Shown one piece after another: positions 35,204 to 43,581 of a stretch of 64,000 nucleotides of DNA (position 1 is the stretch's first letter; every line of letters begins with the position of its first letter). The DNA comes from an uncultured Selenomonas sp. (GTDB lineage Bacteria > Bacillota > Negativicutes > Selenomonadales > Selenomonadaceae), in the NCBI GenBank assembly GCA_905372355.1, contig CAJPOT010000007.1:62001-126000 (forward strand), in the 5' to 3' direction. The notes under the pieces were generated by a model, which made no database searches, was not told the origin of the DNA, and worked only from the letters and a program-made list of their open reading frames with translations. Made by a program: the position numbers and the translations under genes.

Positions 35204-37675
35204 TCACACATGGGCGAACGATGCCACATGCTGCCACGCAATCGCGAGGAACTTATCACGCAAGGCGTCGCTCCAGATCTCCCGATGCCCCTCTCGCTCA
35301 TACAGATGCCATACATAGGCGCTCATGTCGATCGTACCGTCCATGCGCGTAAACTCCTTCGTTTCCAAACGAAACTCATGTTCCTTCGTGCGGATTGCAA
35401 GCTTGTACGTCTGCCCCGGGAAGATGGAATTCGAGATCACATATTCGCGCGCCCGGCCGCCAAACGCGGCGGGCAGGTTCGCATCGAGCGTCTCATCCAT
35501 GGGCAGTCCAGCCTCGTGCATAACGACGGCATGAAGATCGAGTAGGCTCACGAGCTCATCCGTCATGCCGCGGGCAGGAACGCCCGCACCGCGCATCATG
35601 AACGCCGTGCCGCAGCGCTCGTCGCTAAAGAAGAACGGGTCTTCGCTGTGAATAGAAACTCCATGGTCGGAATAGGCGTTGATGATGTACTCATCCTCCC
35701 CGTAGTGATCCTCGATATAGCGGAAAAGCTCACCGAGCGCCCTGTCCATGCGCTCGATGGCAGCCATGTTGTCATACACATTGCGCAGTTTTCCATTGAG
35801 ATCAAATGCCCTTTCCCTAGGCGTGCCCTCGTAGACACGTTCCTGCCAAGGAAGCTTCGCCTGCGTTTTCGGCTGGGGCGGAATGGCATAGGAAACGACC
35901 GGATGCGAGTCCGACACATGCAGGAATACATAATTGTCGCATTCATCAAAAGCGTCAAGATGATCGATCGTCCGCTTGACGCCCTCGTACGCCGGAAACG
36001 TGATGTACGGCGCTGCAAGAATGCGCCCATAGCCGCGCTTATAGCCGCTGTATATGCCCGAAGAATCCCCCATGGTCTGGACGCAGCAGTAGCCAAGCGC
36101 CCTCATGCGCTCGGAAAGCGTTTTTTTCTCAGGCGGAAGCTCCATCCACACCTCATCATGGAAAATCTGGCTTCTGTGCATGTGCAGCCCTGTCTCCACC
36201 GTGCCGAGCGAAGGAAACGTATACTCAGCCACCGAGAACGCTTGGTCAAAAATCACGCCCTTGGAAAAAAAGCTCATGAGATTCGGCATGGCGCGAAATC
36301 CATGACGGCGCATCGCTGGCCAGGACAGACCGTCGAGCAAAAGGTTCAGTATGAGACGCTTGCGCTTGGAGCCATGTTCGAGCCGCACCGGTTCCGCTGC
36401 GGCAAACTTCCCTGCAGAAGCAGCAAGGCGCGTATCGCTCTCCATGCGCAAAAAGCCGAACTCCGCCTTGCCCGTATAGAAATCCCCGCCGCCCTCCGCG
36501 TCGCTCAATGCAACAGGCGGCACCTCTTCCAGCGGCGCGGCAGCGGCGACGACAGGCGTCTCATGCGATGCATGAATCGTCAAGGAACTCGCGACGACAG
36601 CCTTGCGAAGATCGAAAGTGATGTTGGAATAAAAGTCGATATTTCTGCAGCCTGTACGCTCCAAGCATGCCAAGCGCGTGCTCCATACATGGAAAAAGAC
36701 GTCCGTGTTGTAGAGTCCGCACCACAGACCTCTGTCCCGTCCGCCGGACTGCAGGAGGAAATCTCCGGCTGAAGAGCGCAGCTGCGTCTGCAGCTCTCCC
36801 GCCGCGGACCATGCGACCTCCTCGTAAAAGGGCGCGTGAACCGGCGTGAGCCTGCCCATGCAGAACGCCCGCCGCACCGCCGGATCTTCGAGGCGAAGCG
36901 CCAAGCCAGGAAGATCGCCTGCATGCTTGTGGCAAAGCCCCTTGAAGCGCGCGGCACGCTCCTCCTCGCCCGCCGCATCATAGATGTCAACGAGCAGTCG
37001 CCACAGATCTATGTTGGCAACGCGAAGCGCGTATGCGCGCTCGGCCAGTTCACGCGCTCCGGTCAAATCGTCCGCTGCAAAGCGAAGAGCCGCTTCGATA
37101 TGCAAAGGCGCAGACGCATCATGGCTCAAGGCGGCAAACTCTGCCACCAGCTCTTTCGCCTGCGGAGGAAAAGAGCGATGCTCAAACCAGAGAAAAAGCT
37201 GGTGCCGTATGCCGATCACGCGCTGTTCGCGCAAAGCGTCTGCCATGAGCGGAAGAAGCTCGGCCTCCGGCGCATCAAGCAGCATTTTCTGCACAGCATC
37301 CAAAAGACGCGCACCACTTTCATGCAGCAAGAAGCGATTCCCATCATTCAAGAAGAACACGGAAGCATCCGCATCGATGGGGAACAAGCGACACGGCAGT
37401 TCCTCATATGCGGGAAATTCCTGCGGAGATGACACCACCTCCGACAGTCTCACCGCCCTGTCGAAAAGTGCCGTGCGTGCTCTTTCATAGTTCACGCGCA
37501 TAGCATCGGCATTCGGCACATAGAGCAGATCATGCAGCAGAGAAAAAAGGGCCTCATCGGGCGCACGGTTGTACGCTTCCATGAGCGCCAGAACCGCTAT
37601 CCGAAATGCTTCTGCCTTTCCCGCAGCAGCCGCCTCCTGCAGCTGACCGATCAGCCGCAGCTCCTCCTCATTCAT
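35204..37675 (-). CDS. Sulfatase/alkaline-phosphatase-superfamily protein with helical-repeat N-terminus
   Basis: About 823 residues, no signal peptide and no membrane helix. The first 300 residues are helical and TPR-like (ARELAERAYALRVANIDLWR). A middle region of unknown fold follows (to about 450), then a sulfatase-like domain (about 455-760): LILNLLLDGLSWPAMRRHG, MPNLMSFFSKGVIFDQAF, FPSLGTVETG, LHVSDSHP, NAYSDHGVS. The metal and Thr/Ser nucleophile pattern resembles phosphoglycerol-transferase/LTA-synthase types more than true sulfatases, but those are membrane-anchored. ATG at 37675 has AAGGGAG and lies 13 bp after ilvB. Function unknown; a cytoplasmic phospho- or glycan-transfer role is conceivable. 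Confidence 0.7.
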   Translation of the reverse strand: MNEEELRLIGQLQEAAAAGKAEAFRIAVLALMEAYNRAPDEALFSLLHDLLYVPNADAMRVNYERARTALFDRAVRLSEVVSSPQEFPAYEELPCRLFPIDADASVFFLNDGNRFLLHESGARLLDAVQKMLLDAPEAELLPLMADALREQRVIGIRHQLFLWFEHRSFPPQAKELVAEFAALSHDASAPLHIEAALRFAADDLTGARELAERAYALRVANIDLWRLLVDIYDAAGEEERAARFKGLCHKHAGDLPGLALRLEDPAVRRAFCMGRLTPVHAPFYEEVAWSAAGELQTQLRSSAGDFLLQSGGRDRGLWCGLYNTDVFFHVWSTRLACLERTGCRNIDFYSNITFDLRKAVVASSLTIHASHETPVVAAAAPLEEVPPVALSDAEGGGDFYTGKAEFGFLRMESDTRLAASAGKFAAAEPVRLEHGSKRKRLILNLLLDGLSWPAMRRHGFRAMPNLMSFFSKGVIFDQAFSVAEYTFPSLGTVETGLHMHRSQIFHDEVWMELPPEKKTLSERMRALGYCCVQTMGDSSGIYSGYKRGYGRILAAPYITFPAYEGVKRTIDHLDAFDECDNYVFLHVSDSHPVVSYAIPPQPKTQAKLPWQERVYEGTPRERAFDLNGKLRNVYDNMAAIERMDRALGELFRYIEDHYGEDEYIINAYSDHGVSIHSEDPFFFSDERCGTAFMMRGAGVPARGMTDELVSLLDLHAVVMHEAGLPMDETLDANLPAAFGGRAREYVISNSIFPGQTYKLAIRTKEHEFRLETKEFTRMDGTIDMSAYVWHLYEREGHREIWSDALRDKFLAIAWQHVASFAHV

Positions 37676-37688
37676 CCCAGTGTCTCCC

Positions 37689-39377
37689 TTACTCGCTCTC
37701 CAAAACCATCTCATCGAGACTCTTGCCGCCCGGCACCATCGGCAGGACGTCGACGTTGCCCGGTACTATGACGTCGATGAGCATCGGCGCATCGCTTGTC
37801 AAGGCCGCTGCCAGATCCGCCTTGAGACTTGCCGGATCTTGGAGGCGGCAAGCCCCCACACCCATCGCCTCGGCGAGCTTTACGAAGTCCGTGCTGCCCG
37901 GCAGGAGCGTCTGGGAGTAATGCTTGTCATAGAACATGCGCTGCCACTGCGTGACCATGCCGAGCACGCGGTTGTGTACGATGATGATCTTCACGGCAAC
38001 GCCGTTCGCCGCCGCCGTCGCCATCTCCTGACAGTTCATCATGATGCTGCCGTCGCCCGTGAAGAGGATGACCTGTTGTCCGGGTCGCGCGACCTTCGCG
38101 CCGATGGCGGCGGGCAGACCGTAGCCCATCGTGCCGAGACCGCCCGACGTCAGGAAGCGGCGCGGCTCCTTCGCATCGTAGTACTGTGCCGCCCACATCT
38201 GATGCTGTCCGACGTCGGTCACGATGATCGCATCGTCAGCGGCAAGCTCGCTGACCGTCTCAATGAGCTGCTGCGGCATGACGCAGCCTTCCTTCTTCTT
38301 GTAGGAAAGCGGCTGCTCATTGTTCATCTCGACCGTGTAGCGACTCCACCCGGAAAAGCGTGCGCGCAGATCGCCGAGCGCGGCCAGCTTCTCCTTGAGG
38401 AGCGGCAGCGACCAGCGCAGGTCGCCGAGCACGCGGCAGTCAGCGACGACATTCTTGTTCACCTCGACAGGATCGACCTCGAAGTGCACGATCTTTGCGC
38501 GCGGTGCAAATCCTGCAACACGGCTCGTCACGCGGTCATCGAAACGCATGCCGACGGCGATGAGCAGATCGCACTCCTGAATTGCCATGTTCGCCGCATA
38601 TGTGCCGTGCATGCCCGCCATGCCGAGGAAGTTTTCGCGTGCGGCCGGCACGCAGCCGATGCCCATGAGCGTCGTCACCGACGGAATTCCCGTGAGATCT
38701 AGAATCTCGCGCACATTCTCGGCCGTGTTCGAGAGTGTCACGCCACCGCCGAGGATGAGAAGCGGCCGCTTCGCCTCGGCGATTGCCGCCGCCGCCGCCT
38801 CGACCTCCGCCGTCTCGCCCGTGAAGTCTGCCGTATAGCCCTTCAATTGCACCTTCTCGGGATAGACATAATCTATCTCCTGCGTGAAGACATCCTTGGC
38901 GATGTCGACCGTGACCGGCCCCGGACGCCCCGTGCGCGCGATGAAAAATGCTTCCTTCAGCACCTGCGGCAAATCCTGCGCCGCTTTCACGAGGTAGTTG
39001 TGCTTCGTAATCGGCGTCGTGATGCCGCAGATGTCCGCCTCCTGAAAGGAATCCTTGCCGATGTAGGGATTGCCGACCTGCCCCGTAATGCAGACGAGCG
39101 GGACAGAGTCCATGTACGCCGTCGCGATGCCCGTCACGAGGTTCGTACCGCCGGGGCCGGACGTCGCCAGGCACACGCCGACCTCGCCCGTCGCACGCGC
39201 ATAGCCGTCCGCCGCATGAGCCGCTCCCTGCTCGTGACGCACGAGGATATGGGGAAACTTCTCCGTGTAAATCGCATCGTAGAGGTCAAGCACCGCGCCG
39301 CCCGGATAGCCGAAAACAACGCGCACGCCCTCCTTGCGCAGGCTTTCCAAAACCGCCTGCGCCCCATTCATCTTCAA
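37689..39377 (-). CDS. ilvB: Acetolactate synthase large (catalytic) subunit
   Basis: 562 residues. A thiamine-diphosphate enzyme that condenses pyruvate (or pyruvate and 2-oxobutyrate) in the first common step of valine, leucine and isoleucine synthesis. The catalytic Glu lies in LVRHEQGAAHAADGYARA; the ThDP/Mg motif is FTGDGSIMMNCQEMATAAAN; the FAD region is GGGVTLSNTAENVREI. The start is set at TTG 39377 because it gives MKMNGAQAV, the family's usual opening, with GAGGTG upstream; ATG 39371 and GTG 39386 are alternatives. It begins 10 bp after hydE. Confidence 0.95.
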   Translation of the reverse strand: MKMNGAQAVLESLRKEGVRVVFGYPGGAVLDLYDAIYTEKFPHILVRHEQGAAHAADGYARATGEVGVCLATSGPGGTNLVTGIATAYMDSVPLVCITGQVGNPYIGKDSFQEADICGITTPITKHNYLVKAAQDLPQVLKEAFFIARTGRPGPVTVDIAKDVFTQEIDYVYPEKVQLKGYTADFTGETAEVEAAAAAIAEAKRPLLILGGGVTLSNTAENVREILDLTGIPSVTTLMGIGCVPAARENFLGMAGMHGTYAANMAIQECDLLIAVGMRFDDRVTSRVAGFAPRAKIVHFEVDPVEVNKNVVADCRVLGDLRWSLPLLKEKLAALGDLRARFSGWSRYTVEMNNEQPLSYKKKEGCVMPQQLIETVSELAADDAIIVTDVGQHQMWAAQYYDAKEPRRFLTSGGLGTMGYGLPAAIGAKVARPGQQVILFTGDGSIMMNCQEMATAAANGVAVKIIIVHNRVLGMVTQWQRMFYDKHYSQTLLPGSTDFVKLAEAMGVGACRLQDPASLKADLAAALTSDAPMLIDVIVPGNVDVLPMVPGGKSLDEMVLESE

Positions 39378-39387
39378 AGCAAACACC

Positions 39388-40428
39388 TCACAAATCTATA
39401 CTTCTCCTGCGCCGAAAACCCGCATCCTCGGCGACGAAGCGGCCGATGGCCGAAAGCTGTGCGCCCAAGCACGCGCGGCAATGCTCGGGCGTATCCTTGA
39501 CGCACGCCTTGCCCGGATAGAGCGCATACTTGCGGCGAAAATCTCCCTCCGTCACATTCGGCATGACGACGTTCGCACCCGAGCGCAGGATGAGCGAACG
39601 TGCGCCGCGCTCCAAGGTTTCCATAGCCGTCGTCGCCGGAATGTTCGCCTCGGGCAGGAGCAGCCGCAAGAGTGAAACCATGCGCCGCGTCAAGTGAATG
39701 TCGCCCGCCGCCGCCTCGCCGAGCGGCGTATCGCCGTTCGGTATGAAGGGGCCGATGCCCACCATGTCCGCATCGAGCTCCTGGAAAAAGAGAATATCGC
39801 GAGCCAGAGACTCGACTGACTGCCCAGGCAGTCCCACGAGCGAACCCGTGCCGACCTCGTAGCCGAGCGCACGCAGAGAGGCGAGACATGCGCGGCGCGC
39901 CTCCCAGCTCATGCCTGGATCGAACCTTTCGTAAAGCTCGCGATCCGTCGTCTCGATACGAAGCAAAAAACGGCTTGCCCCCGCTTCCTTGAGCGCACGA
40001 TACTCCTCTTCTGTGCGCTCGCCGATGGAAAGCGTGATGACAAGCCCCAAAGCCCGTATTTCGCGCAGGATCGGGGCGAGCCGCTCGACATGCCAATAGC
40101 CGTCCTCGCCCCCCTGCAGCACAACCGTCCGATAGCCATAGCCGCGTGCATTTCGTGCCAGACGCACGATCTCCCGCGGGCGCAGACGATAGCGCTCCGC
40201 CCTTTCATTTTCGCGCCGCAGACCGCAGTAAAAGCAGCTGCGTCGGCAGATATTCGTAAACTCGATGAGTCCGCGAAGATGCACGCCGTCGCCCACATAC
40301 TTTCGCCGCACGCGGTCGGCAGCGGCAGCAAGAGGCTCTTCTGCAGCAGAAGACGTCAAAAGCTCGGCAAGCTCCTCCTCGCACAAGCTATGCTCATTCT
40401 CCGCCTTTTCAATCAGCCTCTGTCCCAT
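39388..40428 (-). CDS. hydE: [FeFe]-hydrogenase maturase HydE, radical SAM
   Basis: 346 residues. HydE works with HydG and HydF to build the H-cluster. The radical SAM motif is CRRSCFYCGLR (C-x3-C-x2-C) near residue 60; VVLQGGEDGYW, GTGSLVGLPGQ and IGPFIPNGDTPL are characteristic. It ends with EHCRACLGA, a Cys pair found in some HydE proteins. ATG at 40428 overlaps the preceding gene by 20 bp, and ilvB follows within 11 bp, so it is probably co-transcribed with both. Confidence 0.93.
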   Translation of the reverse strand: MGQRLIEKAENEHSLCEEELAELLTSSAAEEPLAAAADRVRRKYVGDGVHLRGLIEFTNICRRSCFYCGLRRENERAERYRLRPREIVRLARNARGYGYRTVVLQGGEDGYWHVERLAPILREIRALGLVITLSIGERTEEEYRALKEAGASRFLLRIETTDRELYERFDPGMSWEARRACLASLRALGYEVGTGSLVGLPGQSVESLARDILFFQELDADMVGIGPFIPNGDTPLGEAAAGDIHLTRRMVSLLRLLLPEANIPATTAMETLERGARSLILRSGANVVMPNVTEGDFRRKYALYPGKACVKDTPEHCRACLGAQLSAIGRFVAEDAGFRRRRSIDL

Positions 40429-41056
40429 GGTCTCTCGAATCCGTCTCCTTTGCTGCGCCAGCAGATTCGTCCACCCATACCGTCGTCAGATCCTCGCGCT
40501 CATGCTCTTCGAGCCGTTTCAGATCGTCCGACGTCAGCGTCTTCTTCGTCTGCGCAGCAATCTCCATGCGATGCCCACGCTCGTAAGCCAAGATCGCCTC
40601 AAGGAACTTGCGCTCCAAACTCTTCTCGGGCAGATCCTTTATGACCGTCACATTCTTCGGAAACGTCGTCGTAATGGACGACCATGTGCCGTCGAGGTCG
40701 TCGGCACGCTCCAGGGTCGAAGTTCCCGCAGCAAGGTCGATGCGCAAGTATTCCGCCTCTCCCACGAGGTTGTCATAGCCCGCGAGCGATTCGCCGCGCC
40801 AGCGCCTCTTAGCAACGACATCGGCAATCGCCACATCATCGTATGTCTGCAGCGTCGGCACGATAAGCACGCGCGGGTTCAGCACACCGCCCTCAAGAAG
40901 TTCATAGTGCATGACGCGCTTGTTGAAAAAGTAATTGGCACGCGCCGAGGACTGCACCCATTCGTAGATATTCGGCGACACATGAGGCGCCGCTTCTGCC
41001 GTCGCCGCGAGAAAAACGAGGGGAAGGGCGGCCGCCAGCCATCGTTTCATCTTCAT
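40409..41056 (-). CDS. Secreted protein of unknown function
   Basis: 215 residues. An N-terminal signal peptide (about 1-23, ending in AEA) and no other membrane segment, so a periplasmic or exported soluble protein. The mature part contains HYELLEGGVLNPRVLIVPT and YLRIDLAAGTSTLERADDL; no family is recognised. The C-terminus is very acidic and charged (from about 170). It overlaps hydE by 20 bp. A MITE-like element lies 25 bp upstream of its start. Confidence 0.7.
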   Translation of the reverse strand: MKMKRWLAAALPLVFLAATAEAAPHVSPNIYEWVQSSARANYFFNKRVMHYELLEGGVLNPRVLIVPTLQTYDDVAIADVVAKRRWRGESLAGYDNLVGEAEYLRIDLAAGTSTLERADDLDGTWSSITTTFPKNVTVIKDLPEKSLERKFLEAILAYERGHRMEIAAQTKKTLTSDDLKRLEEHEREDLTTVWVDESAGAAKETDSRDHGTEAD

Positions 41057-41080
41057 CTTGTCTTTCCGTCACTCCTTCTC

Positions 41081-41154
41081 TGATGGAATCACAGATAAAC
41101 TCAGTCATTCATCTTCATACATCTGAGCGACTTCATTCTATCAGCGCTTCCTAA
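41081..41154. mobile_element. Short MITE-like element (copy 2, 74 bp)
   Basis: Same layout as 9221-9294: on the minus strand TAGGAAGCGCTGATA at one end and TTTATCTGTGATTCC at the other, with the AATGAAGTCGC core. It starts 2 bp after the metA stop codon. Confidence 0.75.
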
Positions 41155-41156
41155 TC

Positions 41157-42092
41157 TCAATCATCCGACGCACGGTAAAGCCCGTCAAGCTCATACGGCG
41201 TCTCCTGGTACACATAATAGTTGAGCCAGTTCGCGAACAAGAGGTTCGCTACCGAGCGCCAGCGCACGACGGGCGTCCGCGTCGGATCGTCCTCCGGGTA
41301 GTAATTCTGCGGGATCTCAATCGGAAGCCCCGCCGCCACATCGCGGTCGTACTCCTGCTTCAAGGAAAGCGGATCGTACTCGGCATGACCCGTGATGAAG
41401 AACTGCCTCTTTTCGATATTGGCAATCGCATAGACGCCCGCGCGGCTCTCTGACTCCGCGAGGATCGTCAGCTCGGGCACGCGCTCGATGTCCGCCTTCT
41501 TTATCTCCGTATGGCGCGAATGCGGCACATAGAACTCATCGTCGAAACCACGGAAAAGGCGTTCGTGCTCGACGCAAAGGTGATGCTTGTAGACGCCGAA
41601 GACCTTCTGCCCCGTAGCCTGCTTGTCGATGCCGTAGTGGTAGTAGAGCCCCGCCTGTGCGCCCCAGCAAATATGGAACGACGAATAGCAGTGCTTCTTG
41701 CTCCACTCCATGATCTCGGCGACCTCGTCCCAGTAGGCGACCTGCTCGAAGGCCATCTGCTCGACGGGCGCGCCCGTGATGATGAAGCCGTCATACTTCC
41801 TGTGGCGCACCTCGGCAAACGTGCCGTAGAACTCCGCAAGATAGTCCTGCGACGTATGCTGCGGCACATACGACTCCGTATAGATGAAGTCGACCTCGAC
41901 CTGCAGCGGCGTATTGCCCAAAAGGCGCAGGAGCTGCGTCTCCGTCACCGACTTGTTCGGCATGAGGTTCAGGATCAGAAGCCTAAGCGGTCGGATGTCC
42001 TGGCTGTAGGCACGCTCCGCATCCATGACGAAGATATTCTCGCTCTCCAGCACATGCGCCGCTGGCAGGCTGTTCGGTATTTTGATCGGCAC
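41157..42092 (-). CDS. metA: Homoserine O-acyltransferase MetA (predicted acetyl-CoA-specific)
   Basis: 311 residues. MetA activates homoserine for methionine synthesis. The catalytic Cys142 is in [10 protein letters not shown], and His/Glu partners lie in FITGHAEYD. Residue 111 is Glu (FIITGAPVE), which in studied MetA enzymes goes with acetyl-CoA use; succinyl-transferring enzymes have Gly there. So homoserine O-acetyltransferase is predicted despite the family's common name. GTG at 42092 has GCGAGGCGG upstream and gives the family start [11 protein letters not shown]. No SAM or T-box riboswitch was recognised. Confidence 0.94.
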   Translation of the reverse strand: MPIKIPNSLPAAHVLESENIFVMDAERAYSQDIRPLRLLILNLMPNKSVTETQLLRLLGNTPLQVEVDFIYTESYVPQHTSQDYLAEFYGTFAEVRHRKYDGFIITGAPVEQMAFEQVAYWDEVAEIMEWSKKHCYSSFHICWGAQAGLYYHYGIDKQATGQKVFGVYKHHLCVEHERLFRGFDDEFYVPHSRHTEIKKADIERVPELTILAESESRAGVYAIANIEKRQFFITGHAEYDPLSLKQEYDRDVAAGLPIEIPQNYYPEDDPTRTPVVRWRSVANLLFANWLNYYVYQETPYELDGLYRASDD

Positions 42093-42141
42093 GAAACCGC
42101 CTCGCTTTCCCCAAGCGGCCGAGCCGCCTCAATCGTGATTC

Positions 42142-42171
42142 AGTTTAGCATAGAACAGGGAAAGGTGTCAA
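42142..42171 (-). promoter_or_regulatory. metA promoter
   Basis: On the minus strand TTGACA (42171-42166), an 18-bp spacer and TAAACT (42147-42142), with an extended TGC. It is a strong match and probably also drives the downstream run. Confidence 0.7.
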
Positions 42172-42189
42172 ATGAGAAGGGTGCAGGAA

Positions 42190-42215
42190 AAAGGAAAACC
42201 GCCTTGCGGCGGCTT
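42190..42215 (-). terminator. Terminator after the DUF4926-like gene
   Basis: On the minus strand CCGCC-GCAA-GGCGG followed by TTTTCCTTTTT. It separates the small DUF module from metA. Confidence 0.7.
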
Positions 42216-42255
42216 AAATATTCGAGGAGTCGAATGTCATATTTTTGTGCTTCCT

Positions 42256-42435
42256 TTATGCTGCACTTTCTGAAATCATAGCTGCAATATCCTCATGCTG
42301 TATCGTATCGGTCTCGATTCTGCCATCCGAACGGTCTATATCGGCTTCATAGGCAACGCCAGCTTCATAAATCTCCACAATACTGGCTGTCTCACCGCTC
42401 TTAAGACGTACTCTGTCATACAATTTGATTTCCAT
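42256..42435 (-). CDS. Small DUF4926-like protein, partner of the DUF6883-like gene
   Basis: 59 residues, starting MEIKLYDRVRLKSGETASIV and ending in AAMISESAA. The opening KLYDRVRLKSGE, a central Tyr/Asp-rich stretch (VAYEADID) and HEDI resemble the DUF4926 family, short SH3-like proteins often found next to DUF6883 genes. GACGAGGTG gives a good ribosome site. Only 4 nt separate it from the upstream gene, so the two are translated together. A toxin-immunity or toxin-antitoxin pairing is an inference from size and context. Confidence 0.7.
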   Translation of the reverse strand: MEIKLYDRVRLKSGETASIVEIYEAGVAYEADIDRSDGRIETDTIQHEDIAAMISESAA

Positions 42436-42439
42436 AGTA

Positions 42440-42778
42440 TCACCTCGTCACATAAATCGAAATCAATCGAACGACCTCTGTATCCTTATCTTGAATCCAT
42501 GCAGTCATTACATTTGCAGTCTTTCCATTCTTGCCTGTCAGCGCCATCCGAATCTGAAACCGCTTGCCATACCCGTTGTCCGGCTTCTCTACCGCTGCGA
42601 AATCATTGATATGCAGAGAAACATTCCGCATCAATTCCTCTGCATCTTGTATCTGATACCCGAGGGCGGAATAGAACGCCTCCGCTTTATGCTTGTCTTT
42701 CGCCGGATTCAAGGCATACTGCGTGAGCTTCTCTTTTGGAAAGACCGCTATCCCATAACCCCGTATCTCTAGATTCAT
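42440..42778 (-). CDS. DUF6883-like protein
   Basis: 112 residues from ATG 42778, with AAGGTGG 5 nt upstream. Recognisable stretches: YGIAVFPKEKLTQYALNPAK, AEAFYSALGY, and TANVMTAWIQDKDTEVVRL near the end. These match DUF6883, a compact domain also seen at the C-terminus of polymorphic toxins. It forms a two-gene unit with the 59-residue gene and diverges from hicAB. Activity is unknown. Confidence 0.72.
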   Translation of the reverse strand: MNLEIRGYGIAVFPKEKLTQYALNPAKDKHKAEAFYSALGYQIQDAEELMRNVSLHINDFAAVEKPDNGYGKRFQIRMALTGKNGKTANVMTAWIQDKDTEVVRLISIYVTR

Positions 42779-42839
42779 TATACCACCTTCAAACATATTT
42801 TTCGACTGTAAATTTGCGCCAAGGGCGCGTCATTCCATG

Positions 42840-42868
42840 TAGACACGTATTATTCTATGTGTTAAACT
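42840..42868 (+). promoter_or_regulatory. hicAB promoter
   Basis: TAGACA (42840-42845), a 17-bp spacer and TAAACT (42863-42868). The region ACAC...GTGT across the spacer is a possible autoregulatory site. The start codon is 20 bp downstream. Confidence 0.55.
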
Positions 42869-42888
42869 AAATATGAAAGGAGTCCTCC

Positions 42889-43086
42889 ATGAAAAGTTAC
42901 TCGTCGCGCGAAATCATCAAATTGCTGAAAAAAGACGGCTGGTACGAAGTCCACTGCGTCGGCGATCATCATCAGTTCAAACATCCGACGAAGAAAGGAC
43001 GCGTCACCGTCACGCACCCGCGCAGAGACTTCCCCCTCGACACATTGAAAAGCATCGCCGAGCAAGCCGGCATCGACTTGCCCTGA
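42889..43086 (+). CDS. hicA: HicA-type mRNA interferase toxin
   Basis: 65 residues, MKSYSSREIIKLLKKDGWYE at the start, then HHQFKHPTKKGRVTVTHPRR. The catalytic His of HicA lies in HHQFKHP, within a double-stranded-RNA-binding-like fold. HicA cleaves mRNA and stalls growth unless bound by HicB. Ribosome site AAAGGAG. Standard length, directly upstream of hicB. Confidence 0.9.
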   Translation: MKSYSSREIIKLLKKDGWYEVHCVGDHHQFKHPTKKGRVTVTHPRRDFPLDTLKSIAEQAGIDLP

Positions 43087-43106
43087 ATTAGCCTTAGGAG
43101 GTTGTT

Positions 43107-43535
43107 ATGAAAGACGCATATACATTTCCCGCCATATTCCACGAGGCTTCCGACGGCATTTCGATTCACTTTCCCGACCTTCCCGGCTGCCTTCCCTGTG
43201 CGCAGACAATGGAAGAAGCCTTCCGCAACGCGAAAGAAGCCTTGCAGCTGCATCTCTACGGCATGGAGGAGGATGCGGAGGAAATTCCCGAACCAAGCCG
43301 CCTCGCCTCGCTCTCCTGCCGCAAGGGGGAAAGCCTCGCCATGATTGACGCCTGGATGCCGCCGTTTCGTGAAAAGATGCTCAACAAGTCCACGAGCAAG
43401 ACCGTCACGATTCCTCGCTGGCTCGACATCCTCGCACGCAAGGAAAAGATCAATTACTCCCATCTGCTGCAAGAATCCTTGAAGAATTACCTCGGCGTGC
43501 AAACATCGGACAGGCAGCATTTCCACGGCAGATGA
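43107..43535 (+). CDS. hicB: HicB-type antitoxin
   Basis: 142 residues. An N-terminal RNase-H-like HicB domain (FPAIFHEASDGISIHFPDLP, then GCLPCAQTMEEAFRNAKEAL) and a C-terminal DNA-binding segment (TVTIPRWLDILARKEKINYS) of ribbon-helix-helix type. It neutralises HicA and probably represses the pair. It starts 20 bp after hicA with AGGAGG. Confidence 0.9.
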   Translation: MKDAYTFPAIFHEASDGISIHFPDLPGCLPCAQTMEEAFRNAKEALQLHLYGMEEDAEEIPEPSRLASLSCRKGESLAMIDAWMPPFREKMLNKSTSKTVTIPRWLDILARKEKINYSHLLQESLKNYLGVQTSDRQHFHGR

Positions 43536-43580
43536 AAAGAGCCGCCCTTTCCGCGACAGCGGCGAGGGCGGCTCTTTTCT
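43535..43580. terminator. Bidirectional terminator between hicB and the GT41 gene
   Basis: Stem AAAAGAGCCGCCCT (43535-43548) and AGGGCGGCTCTTTT (43565-43578), A-rich and T-rich ends, between convergent genes. Confidence 0.9.
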
Positions 43581-43581
43581 T

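Noticed and set aside
42093..42141. SAM riboswitch upstream of metA
   Set aside because: The leader is only about 45 nt, too short for a known SAM riboswitch, and no matching stems are seen.
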